The notes under the pieces are model-generated. The model was not told the origin of the DNA. It saw only the letters and a program-made list of their open reading frames with translations, and did no database searches. Made by a program: the position numbers and the translations under genes. A DNA stretch of 64,000 bases from CAYRVX01 sp964427875 (lineage in GTDB: Bacteria; Planctomycetota; Phycisphaerae; SM23-33): contig CAYRVX010000018.1 of assembly GCA_964427875.1 (NCBI GenBank), positions 1-64,000 on the forward strand, read 5' to 3'. Below, one piece after another: positions 1 to 9,038 of the stretch (positions within the stretch are counted from its first letter, which is position 1; each line of letters opens with the position of its first letter).

Positions 1-1
1 C

Positions 2-184
2 GCCAAGGCGGCCGACGTCCGGGCGCTGATCGCGGCAATGGAGAAGCAGAAGGCCGCCGTGGACAAGGTCTCCAGGGACACCTTGCTGCTTCGCGGCGAG
101 AGCCCCGCCGCCGCCTATTTCGAGACGCGAGACGCCAGGAACAAGGGCGTGCCCGTCCACCGGAGCTACCTGAAGAAGGACTAG
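2..184 (+). CDS. C-terminal end of an unidentified protein (partial)
   Basis: An open frame enters from the left edge and stops at TAG 182-184, giving the last 60 residues. The tail is charged and rich in Ala, Lys and Arg, and ends in SYLKKD. I recognise no motif and the start lies outside the window, so no function is given. The following 260 bases carry an inverted repeat rather than a gene. Confidence 0.5.
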   Translation, partial: AKAADVRALIAAMEKQKAAVDKVSRDTLLLRGESPAAAYFETRDARNKGVPVHRSYLKKD

Positions 185-197
185 CCCGCATCTTTCG

Positions 198-420
198 TCT
201 ACCGCAGAGGCGCAGAGGCCACAGAGAAGTTTCCTGCCTTAAGATTGGCAAACAGAGGCATTTATGTGTAGACGTCCGCCCCGGACCGCAGGGGGCCTGA
301 AAATCGGAATAAACGGAGTGTCTCGGTGCAAACGTGGATAATCGGCCATAACGTCTTGTATTTTAAGAACCTCTGCGATCTCTGTGTCCTGCCTGCCGGC
401 AGGCAGGCTCTGCGGTGAAA
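198..420. repeat. Inverted 'CCGCAGAGGC' element with embedded palindrome
   Basis: The left end reads ACCGCAGAGGCGCAGAGG followed by CACAGAGAAG. The right end carries the reverse complement of the same text (CCTCTGCG, CTCTGTG, then TCTGCGGTGAAA), so the element has diverged terminal inverted repeats about 220 bp apart. The right end is interrupted at 388-407 by a perfect 20-bp palindrome, CCTGCCTGCCGGCAGGCAGG. Sequences of this kind are widespread noncoding repeats in environmental bacterial genomes. No transposase lies inside. Confidence 0.55.
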
Positions 421-447
421 AACCCGGGCTAGCCGCGCCCGGGGCCG

Positions 448-1923
448 CTACGGGCTCGGCTTGGTCGCCGGCTGTCGGGCCAGCAGGTCGGCGACGTCCC
501 TGTGGCCGGCGGAGAGGGCGTGCCGGCGGGCGGTCCGGCCGTGGGTGTCCACGGCGTTGGCGTCGGCGCCTTTGGCCAGCAGGAGTCGGACGGCGGCTTC
601 CCGGCCGCCGGCGGCGGCCAGGTGCAGCGGCGTGGCGCCCCCGCGGGCGCGGGCGTCGATCCTGGCGCCGCTGTCGAGCAGCATGGCGCAGACGGCGTGG
701 CGGCCGTTGCGGGCGGCCCAGTGAAGCGCCGTCATGCGGTCCTTCCCGAGGGCGTGGACGTCGGCGCCCTTCTCGATAAGGAACCGCGCCGCGGTGACGT
801 GCCCGTTCTCGCAGGCCCGGTGGAGCGGCGTGGCGGCGTCGGTCATTCGGGCGTCGGCTCTCAGGCCCCTGGCCAGCAGCAGCTCGAGGGCGGCCTGTCG
901 CCCCCCCAGCGCGGCGCAGTGGACCATGGTGGACCCGTCGGTCATGCGTGCGTGGACGGCGGCCTTGCGGGCCAGGAGCAGCCGGACGATCTCAAGGTGC
1001 CCGCGATAGACCCCCTGGTGCAGGGGCGTGTTGCCGAAGCGTGCCCTCGCGTCGACCTCGGCGCCCTTGGCCAGCAGGAACTCGACGAGGTGCCTGTGGC
1101 CTTCCTGCGCGGCGACGTGGAGGGGCGTGTAGTGGTTGCTGTTGCCCTCGCGTATGTTGGCGCCCTTTTCGACGAGCAGCACGGCGACGGGGAGGTGGCC
1201 TTCCCAGCAGGCGGCATAGAGGGTGGTGTTTCCGATGGAGTCGCGAGCGGAGACGTTGGCGCCTTTCTCGATGAGCAGTTGGGCCATCTGGACGTCGCCG
1301 GCCCGTGCGGCCAGGTGCAGCGGCGTGGCGTGGGTGTTCGTGCGGGCGTGGACGTCGGCGCGTCTGGCCAGGAGCATGGTCGCCAGCGCCCGGTGGCCCT
1401 GCTGTGCGGCCAGGTGCAGCGGCGCGAGCCCCTTCTTGCCGCGGGGGCTCAGGTCGGCGCCCTTGTCGAGGAGCAGCCGCGCGGCGTTCAGGCGGCCTTC
1501 CCGCGCGGCCAGGTGCAGCGGGGTCAGGCGGCCGTCGTCCTTGGCGTTGATGTCGGCGCCCTTTGCCAGCAGCATCGCGGCGGCGCCGCACCGGCCGTAC
1601 TCCGCGGCCAGGTGAAGCGCCGTCAGGCCCTGGGCATCGCGAGCGGCGACGTTGGCGCCCTTCTTGAGTAGCAGCTCGACGGCCTCGTCGTATCCGGCGG
1701 CGACGGAGCGGTGCAGCCAAGTGCGGCCGTCCTTGTCCGCGGCGTTGATCCGGCCGGCGGCAAGGGCGAGGACCTCCTCCAGCGCCTTGCCGAGGTCGCT
1801 CGGCCGGGTGGCGGCGGCGGGCGTGGTGGTCGGCCGGGCGGCCGGCCCGCCCGACAGCGGCGCCGCCGCCAGCACAAGGGCGACCCCGGCGGCCAGAACG
1901 CCGCTGGGTTCGATCGGCTTCAT
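448..1923 (-). CDS. Exported ankyrin-repeat protein
   Basis: This 491-aa protein has a hydrophobic N-terminal export signal (residues 8-25, ending in small residues), a Pro/Thr/Ala-rich linker, then from about residue 60 to 485 an unbroken array of roughly a dozen 33-residue ankyrin repeats. Repeat hallmarks such as TPLHLAA and LLLxKGADVxAR recur throughout. Ankyrin arrays bind other proteins; the export signal puts this one in the periplasm or outside, but nothing identifies its partner. It is divergent from the lipoprotein gene at 2123. The minus strand upstream has a -10-like TAGAAT (1960-1965). The repeats create long GC-rich false frames on the other strand. Confidence 0.85.
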   Translation of the reverse strand: MKPIEPSGVLAAGVALVLAAAPLSGGPAARPTTTPAAATRPSDLGKALEEVLALAAGRINAADKDGRTWLHRSVAAGYDEAVELLLKKGANVAARDAQGLTALHLAAEYGRCGAAAMLLAKGADINAKDDGRLTPLHLAAREGRLNAARLLLDKGADLSPRGKKGLAPLHLAAQQGHRALATMLLARRADVHARTNTHATPLHLAARAGDVQMAQLLIEKGANVSARDSIGNTTLYAACWEGHLPVAVLLVEKGANIREGNSNHYTPLHVAAQEGHRHLVEFLLAKGAEVDARARFGNTPLHQGVYRGHLEIVRLLLARKAAVHARMTDGSTMVHCAALGGRQAALELLLARGLRADARMTDAATPLHRACENGHVTAARFLIEKGADVHALGKDRMTALHWAARNGRHAVCAMLLDSGARIDARARGGATPLHLAAAGGREAAVRLLLAKGADANAVDTHGRTARRHALSAGHRDVADLLARQPATKPSP

Positions 1924-1974
1924 CTTGGCGTACCTCGTATCGGCGCGTGCAACGGCGGCATTCTACCGCGGGCG

Positions 1975-1994
1975 CCTGCCCGCCGCCAGGCAGG
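1975..1994. repeat. Imperfect copy of the CCTGCC hairpin
   Basis: CCTGCCCGCCGCCAGGCAGG differs from the perfect 20-bp palindrome at 388-407 at two positions and keeps the outer CCTGCC/GGCAGG arms. It lies in the divergent promoter region between the ankyrin and lipoprotein genes. Confidence 0.4.
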
Positions 1995-2038
1995 TGCGGG
2001 GTATTCGGGCGAGAAAGTCCGGTTCTCCGGCGGAATAC

Positions 2039-2067
2039 TTGCAAGCCGGAATATCGCGGGGCATAAT
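2039..2067 (+). promoter_or_regulatory. Sigma-70-type promoter for the lipoprotein gene
   Basis: TTGCAA (2039-2044), a 17-nt spacer and CATAAT (2062-2067) give a near-consensus housekeeping promoter. The predicted start near 2074 leaves a leader of about 50 nt before the ATG at 2123. Confidence 0.55.
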
Positions 2068-2122
2068 GAGACCCACCGATACGACTCGACTCGCCGAAAG
2101 ACACCGGCAAGGAGCCCGTGCG

Positions 2123-3115
2123 ATGAGCAAGACACTGGCGTGGAAAACGGTCGTGGGAGCCTGCGTGTTGAGTTTCACGGTCGGATGCGACTGGCCGGTC
2201 GCCCCGCCCAAGACGGCGGACAGCAAGGTGCCGGGGAAGCTGGCCGTGGTCGCCAGCGACGAGGCCGAGCGCGCCGCGGTCACCGCCGCCCAAGAGGCCC
2301 GGGTCAACTACCACTACCGGCTGATGGTCCTCCAGAACTACTACAAGGCCACCGGGAACCTGGACAAGCAGCGCTGGGCCGAGCGGGAGCTGAAGAACCT
2401 CGCCCAGGCCCATACGTTCACCTGGGAAGGGGCGGCCGAGGTCACCTCGCCCAAGGGCGAATCGCTCGCCAACGCCGACGAGCATCTGCTCGTGGAATAT
2501 GTCGTGGGGGCGCGGCGGGCCTACCTCAAGGCCGTCCGGGACCTGGCGAAGTTCTACAGCAGCTCCGCGGGGGACTCCTACAAGGCCAGGCGGGTGGCCA
2601 ACACACTCGAGAGGTTCGACCCCGTCCGGACGTACCTGTACTTCATGGAGGCCGAGATCCCCTCGGCGGACCTGCGTCCCGTGGAGGTCGTCCCCGAGGC
2701 CGAGGAGATGTACGCCAAGGGCATCAAGCTCTACAAGGAAGGCAAGGGCATGCTGCGGATCTTCGTGACGACCGACTACCGCAAGGAGAGGCGGGCGCTG
2801 GAGATCCTGCTGCGGCTGGTGCGAACGTACCCGCGGAGCACGAGGGTCGCCCTGGCGGCCTACCACATCGCGGAGATCTACAAGGAGTACTTCAACGAGA
2901 ACATCCGGGCGGTTCACTGGTACGAGCGTGCCTGGCAGTGGGACGCGAACCTCACGAAGCCGGCCCGCTTCCAGGCGGCGCTGGTCCACGACTACCGCCT
3001 GTACAACCGCGCCAAGGCCGTCGAGCTGTACCGCCAGACGATCATCCACGAGCAGTTCAACGCCAGCAACGTGCGGTTCGCCCACAAGCGGATCCGCGAG
3101 CTGACGGGGACGTAA
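2123..3115 (+). CDS. Lipoprotein with TPR-like helical repeats
   Basis: The 330-aa product begins with a charged n-region, a hydrophobic stretch and a lipobox-like FTVGC, so Cys18 is the probable lipidated residue and the protein sits on a membrane facing the periplasm. The rest is helical; the region from about residue 215 on (LVRTYPRS, AAYHIAEIY, AVHWYERAWQ) resembles tetratricopeptide units of the YfiO/BamD type. The ATG at 2123 is preferred because it puts the signal at the N-terminus and follows GGAG and a good promoter; reading further upstream would run through the divergent promoter region. The exact role is unknown; a scaffold for an envelope complex fits. Confidence 0.75.
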   Translation: MSKTLAWKTVVGACVLSFTVGCDWPVAPPKTADSKVPGKLAVVASDEAERAAVTAAQEARVNYHYRLMVLQNYYKATGNLDKQRWAERELKNLAQAHTFTWEGAAEVTSPKGESLANADEHLLVEYVVGARRAYLKAVRDLAKFYSSSAGDSYKARRVANTLERFDPVRTYLYFMEAEIPSADLRPVEVVPEAEEMYAKGIKLYKEGKGMLRIFVTTDYRKERRALEILLRLVRTYPRSTRVALAAYHIAEIYKEYFNENIRAVHWYERAWQWDANLTKPARFQAALVHDYRLYNRAKAVELYRQTIIHEQFNASNVRFAHKRIRELTGT

Positions 3116-3137
3116 CTTTTTTTCCCGAATGTTTCTG

Positions 3138-3167
3138 GAGACAACAGGGGGGGTAAGACGTTATACT
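3138..3167 (+). promoter_or_regulatory. Candidate promoter for the DUF4159 gene
   Basis: GAGACA (3138-3143), an 18-nt gap and TATACT (3162-3167) precede the ATG at 3263 by about 95 nt. The -10 is good and the -35 is fair. Confidence 0.4.
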
Positions 3168-3262
3168 TATTGAGTGCAGGGAAACTGTTGACCTGCCGAA
3201 TAAACTGCGCGCCGGCCGGTGGGGCCGCGCGCGAAGAGGGCTCGCGCCCGGAGGTCAGGATA

Positions 3263-4789
3263 ATGTTTGCGAGCACGAAGACGATCGTCAGCGGATTTCT
3301 GGCTTGTGTGATTCTCGCTTGCGCGGTCCTGCCGGCGGCGGGGTGGGAGAACCCCAAGGTCAAGCCGCCGAAGGCCAAGCCGCACCGGCGGACGGCCGCG
3401 GAAGGCATCCCTCCGCTTCCGCTGCCGGCGACGCCGCTGCGGCGGTCGGAGCGGAAGCGCCAGCCGTCCCCGCCGGCCCTGGTGGGCATGATCAACTTCT
3501 CGGGGACGCGCTTCCAGATGTCCGGCGGCGAGCGCACGAGGGTCAGCGCGTTCCCGACCACGCAGATCGACATCGAGCGGCTGATGAAGTACGCCAACCA
3601 CAAGCTGCGGATCCGCTACCGCTACGTGCCGACCTCGCTGGGCAAGTTCTCGTGGGACCCCGCCGAGCTGCCCCTGCTGTACCTGACCGGCTGGACGCCC
3701 ATGCCCCGGCTCTCCGACGCGATGCTCGCCAAGCTGCGCCGGTACCTCTACGACGGCGGCACGCTGGTCCTGCACGCCCAGTGCGGGCGGCCGGAGTTCG
3801 TCAGCACCGCCCGGCGAGAGGTCAAGCGCCTCTTCCCCGATCGCGAGCTGGCCCCCATCGACACCGACTCGCCCCTCTTCCACGCCTACTTCAACATCTC
3901 GAAGATGCGTGTGCGGAAGGACGCCGAGGCGTTCAAGGCCATGCCCCCGTACCTCGAGGCGGTCTACCTCGGGTGCCGCCCGGCGATCATCTTCTCGCCC
4001 ATCGACCTCAACTGCGGCTGGGACGTGGAGAAGAACCCCATTGAGGGAGGCATCCTCTACCATCAGGACGACGCCACGCGCCTGGGCGTGAACGTCATCA
4101 CCACGACGCTGGCGAACTTCCAGTACGCCCGGGCATGGGGGAGCCAGAAGGTCTTCCACCAGCAGGGCGAGAAGACCCGCGACCAGTTGGTCATCGCCCA
4201 GGTCGTGCACAACGGCGACTGGGACCCCACGCCCCACGCCCTGCCGAACCTCATGAAGTACATCCAGCAGAACACCACGCTGAACGTGCAGTTCAAGCGG
4301 GAATCGGTCGACCTGGGGAACGTGGACGTCTTCAAGCACCCGGTGCTGTACATGACGGGGCTGCGGGACTTCAAGCTCACCGACGCGCAGGTCTCCCGCC
4401 TGCGGACGTACCTCCAGAACGGCGGGGTTCTGGTGGCCGACGCCGCCGCGGGACGAAAGGCCTTCGACGTCGCCTTCCGCCGCGAGATCAAGCGGGTCCT
4501 GCCGAAGGCCCAGCTTCAACGCCTCGACCCGAAGGGCGCCCCGCTGTACCAGATGCCCTTCAAGATCGCGACGGTGGACTACGAGAACATCGTGAAGGTC
4601 CAGGACCCCCAGTTGAACGTCGCCGTGATGGAGGGCGTCAAGATCGACGGGCAGTTGGGCGTGCTCTACTCGCCGCTGAGCCTTTCCAACGGTTGGGAGC
4701 AGCTCAAGTTCGCCTACAACCGCGGCTACGCGGCCGACGACGCCCTGCGCCTCGGCGTCAATATCTTCGCATACGCACTGACGCACTGA
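3263..4789 (+). CDS. Exported protein with two tandem DUF4159 domains
   Basis: The 508-aa product has a signal peptide (residues 1-27, ending LPAAG). Two copies of the same fold follow: about residues 73-290 and 310-508. Both contain an LLYLTG or VLYMTG strand, then LRxYLxxGGxLV, a Rossmann-like segment, REIKRxxP or REVKRLFP, and a closing segment with xIxFSPxxLxxGW or VLYSPLSLSNGW and RLGVNxxxxxL. DUF4159 proteins are common in planctomycetes and have no established biochemical activity; the glycine-rich strand-helix pattern resembles glutamine-amidotransferase-like folds. Start chosen at ATG 3263, preceded by GGAGG eight bases upstream. A rho-independent terminator follows. Confidence 0.8.
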   Translation: MFASTKTIVSGFLACVILACAVLPAAGWENPKVKPPKAKPHRRTAAEGIPPLPLPATPLRRSERKRQPSPPALVGMINFSGTRFQMSGGERTRVSAFPTTQIDIERLMKYANHKLRIRYRYVPTSLGKFSWDPAELPLLYLTGWTPMPRLSDAMLAKLRRYLYDGGTLVLHAQCGRPEFVSTARREVKRLFPDRELAPIDTDSPLFHAYFNISKMRVRKDAEAFKAMPPYLEAVYLGCRPAIIFSPIDLNCGWDVEKNPIEGGILYHQDDATRLGVNVITTTLANFQYARAWGSQKVFHQQGEKTRDQLVIAQVVHNGDWDPTPHALPNLMKYIQQNTTLNVQFKRESVDLGNVDVFKHPVLYMTGLRDFKLTDAQVSRLRTYLQNGGVLVADAAAGRKAFDVAFRREIKRVLPKAQLQRLDPKGAPLYQMPFKIATVDYENIVKVQDPQLNVAVMEGVKIDGQLGVLYSPLSLSNGWEQLKFAYNRGYAADDALRLGVNIFAYALTH

Positions 4790-4851
4790 TGCCCTGACGC
4801 ACCGCGGAGGCCGCGGCCCGCACCGGCCGCGGACAAGCCAGCTGAAGCAAC

Positions 4852-4885
4852 AAGCCTCGCCACGGCGGCGAGGCTTGCTTTTTTT
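4852..4885 (+). terminator. Rho-independent terminator after the DUF4159 gene
   Basis: AAGCCTCGCC (4852-4861) and GGCGAGGCTT (4867-4876) form a 10-bp stem with a 5-nt loop, followed by GC and seven T residues. Confidence 0.85.
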
Positions 4886-4930
4886 GCGGAACGCCGGGGC
4901 GTGCGGGGCCGTCTTGCGGGCGGACATAAA

Positions 4931-4974
4931 AAACACGGCCGACAGGGGAAAGGAGGACAAAAACCCTGTCGGCC
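4931..4974 (-). terminator. Terminator hairpin for the Rrf2 transcript
   Basis: GGCCGACAGGG (4937-4947) pairs perfectly with CCCTGTCGGCC (4964-4974) around a 16-nt loop. Read on the minus strand, the stem is followed by GTGTTTTTT, the expected U-tract, about 240 nt after the Rrf2 stop. The loop contains AGGAGG on the plus strand. Confidence 0.6.
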
Positions 4975-5211
4975 GGAGGGACCCATTAGGTGGGAGGCCC
5001 CTCTCGCTCGCTCTACTATTAGTATACGACAGAATTCGCCGCGTAGACCAGAATTCTTCCGATTTTTCCGATATTTCTGTCCTTGGCCCGCCGCCTGTTT
5101 CTGCGCGACTCCCTGCGGAAAAGCAACTTACACCGAGCTGTGTCCATACCCCTATTTTCAGTCATTTTGCCTTTTTTTTTCTTGACCGGCAATCCGGCGG
5201 ACGGCTTGGCC

Positions 5212-5628
5212 TTACTTCTTCGCCCTCCGCCGGGAAGGCAGACACTCGCCGATCGTCATCGCGCCGAGCTTCCCGCGGACGATGCCCTGCAATTCCGTCC
5301 ACATCGGCCTCAGTTTGCAGCCCGGCTCGTTGCACCTCGGCGGGTTGTGCTGGCAGTAGTTCAACGCGATGGGGCCCTCGATGGCCTCGATCACCTCCAG
5401 CACCGTGATCTGCCTCGGTGGCCGCGAGAGGACGTAGCCCCCCCGCTTGCCGCGAACCGCCGTGATGATGTCCGCCTTCGCCAGCGAGCTGAACAGCTTC
5501 ACAAGATACTGCTTCGGCAGTCCTCGCGCTGCACAGATGGTCTTCAGTGTCGTCGGGCCGCGGCCGTGGCGGCCAGCCAGAACGACGACTCCCCGTAATG
5601 CCAACTCCGCCGCAGGTGATAGTCGCAT
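5212..5628 (-). CDS. Rrf2-family transcriptional regulator, probably Fe-S binding
   Basis: This 138-aa protein has the standard Rrf2 winged-helix start (MRLSPAAELALRG), a recognition region with LPKQYLVKLFSSL, the wing RGKRGGYVLSRPP, and a dimerisation helix containing VLEVIEAIEGP. Three cysteines follow in the expected place (YC-x6-C-x4-C), consistent with the iron-sulfur ligands of IscR/NsrR-type members. An upstream in-frame ATG would add 11 residues that the family lacks, so the ATG at 5626-5628 is preferred. It likely senses redox, Fe-S status or nitric oxide; no target can be assigned from its neighbours. Confidence 0.88.
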   Translation of the reverse strand: MRLSPAAELALRGVVVLAGRHGRGPTTLKTICAARGLPKQYLVKLFSSLAKADIITAVRGKRGGYVLSRPPRQITVLEVIEAIEGPIALNYCQHNPPRCNEPGCKLRPMWTELQGIVRGKLGAMTIGECLPSRRRAKK

Positions 5629-5750
5629 CGCGCCACCGGGACCACCAACTGTAAGGTCCACCTTTCCGGCCGGAATCTACGCCCTCGCCGGCGGCAGGTC
5701 AAGTCCTAACGCCGCAAGATCGTCCGGCGGGTGCCCTGCGCGGGGTGAGA

Positions 5751-7496
5751 TCAGGCCTTCTCGGCCGTGGAGACCAGACTGGGCAGGAAGTACTCCCTCA
5801 CCACGTGCTGCCAGCTCATTCTGCGCGCCAGCGCGTAGCCGCTGTCGATCCGCCGGGCGAGCGCGTCGGAATCGCGGACGAGCCGCGGGCCCAGCAGCCC
5901 GGCGAGCCGGCGGGCCTCGTCGGCCTCGATGAGGTTCCGCTCGGCGATGGAGAGGTCCACCAGCCGCGAGAGGCCCATGTCCTTCGGCAGACGGAGGAAA
6001 TCGGCCTCGATAATGTTCTCCCCGTCGAGCTCACCCCCCCCGGCCCGGCGGGCGAAGCCCATGCACCCGCAGACGCTCGAGACGAGGCACAGCGCCCCGA
6101 AGCTCAACGGCTCGAACTGGCTGATGCCGAACGGCTCATATACGCTCAGCCCGAACTCCAGGTCCGTCCCGTAGCGCAGGTCGGCGAAGCTCATCTCCTC
6201 CGGCATGCGGTCGCCGCAGACCCTGGGTCCCCAGTCCCACTGGTTGACGAACACGGCCCGGGCGGCCTCGTGCCGGCGGTTGAATGCCTCGAACATCGCC
6301 CCGACCACCTCCTCGCCCTGGCACATGTCGGGGTAGCCCTGCTCGTGGACGACCGGCCAGCCGTACAGGCGCTCCATCTGGCGAACGTCCTGCCGGCGGC
6401 GCTGGCCCGCCAGCGTGCCCAGCATGAAGTACACCACCGTCTCGCGGCGCTCGGCGAGGATCGGCTCGAGGTGATGCAGCACCGCCAGGTCTCGCCAGAT
6501 GCCCTTGCTCAGCACCGGCCGGGCCACGTGAGTGAAGATCCACTCCGCCCGGACGCCGAAGAGCCTCTCTGCGTAGGCCCGCAGGAGGTCCTTGCTGGCG
6601 AGCTTCTGATCGACCGTGATCCGCTCGGCCGGAATGCCGTTGTACACCAGGTCGATGTCCATCGTCTTGAAGTGCCGATCGAGGAACTGAAGCTCGCGCA
6701 CGATGTAGTCGCCCACGGCGAAGACGTGATCGCAGTACCTCGCCGCCTTCACCAGCGGGTGCTTGTAGTTGTCCGAGACGAAGGGGAAGAGCTCCTCGCA
6801 CGTCCGCCCGTCGGCCGACGCCCCGGCCAGGACGTTGTAGAACATCGTGTCGTGGCCGGGCTTCTTCTCCACGATCGGGCGAACGGACGCCACCTCGTGC
6901 GCGTAGAAGACCGTGCTGACGTTCTGCGACCCGTCGAGGATGGCCTTCAGCGCCGTCGGCATGCCCATGTACTCGTGCGCGAGGATCACCACCTTCGCGC
7001 CGCCGCAGCCGATGGCCTTGAGGGCCTCGTAGCCCGGCTCGGCCAGCCGAACGTACTGCTCGTATTCCCAGACGTGCTCGAAACGCCCGCTGGGCACGAG
7101 GAACTTCCTGAACAGCTCGGCCTTGAAGAGGTTCAGGCGGTTCACGTTGGCGTGGAAGACGTCCAGGATGAGCGCCTCGACCTCCATCGTCTTGCCGCTG
7201 CACGCATCCTCAACCTGCCGCCGGCCGTAGATGATCCCCACGTCGTAGGTCCGCTCGATGGCCAGGAACTTATCCCGCCACTCCGGCGGGCAGATGGCGT
7301 CCAGCGAGCTGTAGACCACGTGCCCGCCGTCGCCCAGGCGCCGGTTGATCGGCGTGTCCGTGCTCAGCAGCGGGCCCAGCAGGATCGTCCTCTCGACCGC
7401 CTCGGCGTAGGCGTCCGCCGTGGTCAGCCCCGCGATCACCGTGCCGATCCCCCCGATCTTCTCCACCGCCTCGTGCGTGACGTGAACTACGATCAT
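5751..7496 (-). CDS. Glycogen-synthase-like GT-B glycosyltransferase
   Basis: The 581-aa protein opens with a KIGGIGTVIAGL loop, the counterpart of the sugar-nucleotide-binding KxGGL motif of glycogen and starch synthases. Its C-terminal half carries YEPFGISQFEPLSFGAL, the E-x7-E nucleotide-sugar motif of GT-B enzymes. The middle holds AHEYMGMP, again synthase-like. The likely reaction is transfer of glucose from a nucleotide sugar to an alpha-glucan. The length and sequence are closer to the eukaryote-like/GT3-related group than to typical 480-aa GlgA, so the donor is uncertain. The ATG at 7494-7496 is preceded by AAGGAAG; it is divergent from the LarA-like gene. Confidence 0.75.
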   Translation of the reverse strand: MIVVHVTHEAVEKIGGIGTVIAGLTTADAYAEAVERTILLGPLLSTDTPINRRLGDGGHVVYSSLDAICPPEWRDKFLAIERTYDVGIIYGRRQVEDACSGKTMEVEALILDVFHANVNRLNLFKAELFRKFLVPSGRFEHVWEYEQYVRLAEPGYEALKAIGCGGAKVVILAHEYMGMPTALKAILDGSQNVSTVFYAHEVASVRPIVEKKPGHDTMFYNVLAGASADGRTCEELFPFVSDNYKHPLVKAARYCDHVFAVGDYIVRELQFLDRHFKTMDIDLVYNGIPAERITVDQKLASKDLLRAYAERLFGVRAEWIFTHVARPVLSKGIWRDLAVLHHLEPILAERRETVVYFMLGTLAGQRRRQDVRQMERLYGWPVVHEQGYPDMCQGEEVVGAMFEAFNRRHEAARAVFVNQWDWGPRVCGDRMPEEMSFADLRYGTDLEFGLSVYEPFGISQFEPLSFGALCLVSSVCGCMGFARRAGGGELDGENIIEADFLRLPKDMGLSRLVDLSIAERNLIEADEARRLAGLLGPRLVRDSDALARRIDSGYALARRMSWQHVVREYFLPSLVSTAEKA

Positions 7497-7683
7497 CCGG
7501 ACTTCCTTGCCGAGACACCAACCGCTCCACAATCTTACCACTATCATCGGCCGTTGGGAGGGCCTAGCTGAGCGGCTATGGGGAAGCCCCTCGGCGAGCG
7601 GCCGCGGTTTTCCCCGCAAATCCCACTGCGTGCGTTCGGGCTGGTCCTGCTACCATGTAGGAGGATCGGTCCCGGAGGCTGAC

Positions 7684-8973
7684 ATGAGCGCGATCGGACA
7701 AGGGCGGCCGGATGCGATGCTGACGGACGACGAGGTGCGGCGGATCGTCGCCGAGGCGGCTGAGGCAATAGCGCCCGACGGAAAGAAGGTGCTGATCATC
7801 ATCCCGGACCGCACGCGGACGTGCCCGCTGCCGCTGATCGCCCGCGAGCTGCACGCGGCGATCGCCCCGCGGGCGAGGAAGCTGGACTTTCTCATCGCCC
7901 TCGGCACGCACCCGGCGCTGGGCGAGGAAGCGATCGACGGGCTCCTGGGCGTCGAGCCCGGGCGGCGCGGCGAGGTGCTGCCCGGCAGCGAGGTGTTCAA
8001 CCACGAATGGCGGAACGCCGACGCGCTGGCGCGGATCGGCACGCTCGGGCGGGACGAGATCGCGGCCATCATAGCCCCCGAGCACGAGGGCTTCGCGCGC
8101 GACATCGCCGTCACGATCAACCGGCGGGTCCTCGACTACGACCTTCTCCTGATCGCCGGGCCGGTCTTCCCGCACGAGATCGTCGGCTTCTCCGGCGGGG
8201 CGAAGTACTTCTTCCCCGGCATCTGCGGCGAGGAGCTGCTGGACTTCTTCCACTGGCTCGGCGCGCTGATCACCTGCCCGAAGATCATCGGCACGAAGGA
8301 CACGCCCGTGCGGCGGGTGCTGCACGCGGCCCTGGAGATGGTGCCCGTCGAGAGCCGCGCCCTGTGCATGGTCGTCAAGGGCGCGGGCTTGGCCGGGTTG
8401 TACTTCGGGCCGGTCGTCGAGGCGTGGTCGGCCGCGGCGGACCTTTCGAGCCGGCTGCACATCGCCTACGTGGACCGGCCGTTCGAGAGCGTCCTGGCCC
8501 GGGCGCCGGAGATGTACGACGAGCTGTGGGTGGCCGCCAAGTGCATGTACAAGATGGAGCCCGTCGTCGCCGACGGCGGCGAGCTGATCATCTACGCCCC
8601 GCACGTCAACGAGATCTCCCTGACGCACGGCGAGGTCATCCGCGAGGTCGGCTACCACTGCCTGGAGTACTTCCTGGCCGACTGGCAGCGGTTCAAGGAC
8701 TACCCCTGGAGCGTGCTGGCCCACTCGTCGCTGGTCCGCGGGATCGGCACGTACGCCGACGGCGTCGAGCAGCCGCGCATCCGCGTCACGCTGGCCACGC
8801 GGATCCCCGAGGACCTCTGCCGGCGGATCAACCTGGGCTACCGCGACCCGGATTCCATCGACATCTCCGAATGGGAAGGCCGCCAGGACGCCGGCCGCCT
8901 CTACGTCCCCAAGGCCGGAGAGATGCTCCACAAGCTCAAGGACCCGCCGGCATGGCAGCGGTTCGGGCCATGA
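7684..8973 (+). CDS. LarA-family (DUF2088) nickel-pincer racemase-like enzyme
   Basis: The 429-aa product shows the LarA landmarks in order: DRTRTCP, ALGTHPALGEE, NHEWRN, then PHEIVGFSGGAKYFFPGI, whose Lys lines up with the residue that covalently holds the nickel-pincer nucleotide in lactate racemase. The C-terminal half (HVNEISLTHGEVI) matches the second LarA domain. The family interconverts or isomerises 2-hydroxy acids, and most members act on substrates other than lactate. No larB, larC or larE for cofactor synthesis is nearby. The ATG at 7684 has GGAGG seven bases upstream. Confidence 0.82.
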   Translation: MSAIGQGRPDAMLTDDEVRRIVAEAAEAIAPDGKKVLIIIPDRTRTCPLPLIARELHAAIAPRARKLDFLIALGTHPALGEEAIDGLLGVEPGRRGEVLPGSEVFNHEWRNADALARIGTLGRDEIAAIIAPEHEGFARDIAVTINRRVLDYDLLLIAGPVFPHEIVGFSGGAKYFFPGICGEELLDFFHWLGALITCPKIIGTKDTPVRRVLHAALEMVPVESRALCMVVKGAGLAGLYFGPVVEAWSAAADLSSRLHIAYVDRPFESVLARAPEMYDELWVAAKCMYKMEPVVADGGELIIYAPHVNEISLTHGEVIREVGYHCLEYFLADWQRFKDYPWSVLAHSSLVRGIGTYADGVEQPRIRVTLATRIPEDLCRRINLGYRDPDSIDISEWEGRQDAGRLYVPKAGEMLHKLKDPPAWQRFGP

Positions 8974-9038
8974 CGCGAAGCGCAGCCGCTCTTGCCCCGA
9001 CCCCGTGAGGGCGGTATGATGATTGGTAATACCGGAGA

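Larger units (their letters stand above)
4790..5211. other. Convergent intergenic region with two terminators
   Basis: No gene is visible between the DUF4159 gene (+) and the Rrf2 gene (-). It holds a terminator for each strand (4852-4885 and 4931-4974). The remainder, about 5020-5210, is unusually AT-rich for this window and has no recognisable signal. Confidence 0.5.

Noticed and set aside
448..1923. DNA-level tandem repeat in the ankyrin gene as a separate element
   Set aside because: The periodicity of about 99 bp is explained by the 33-residue ankyrin repeats.
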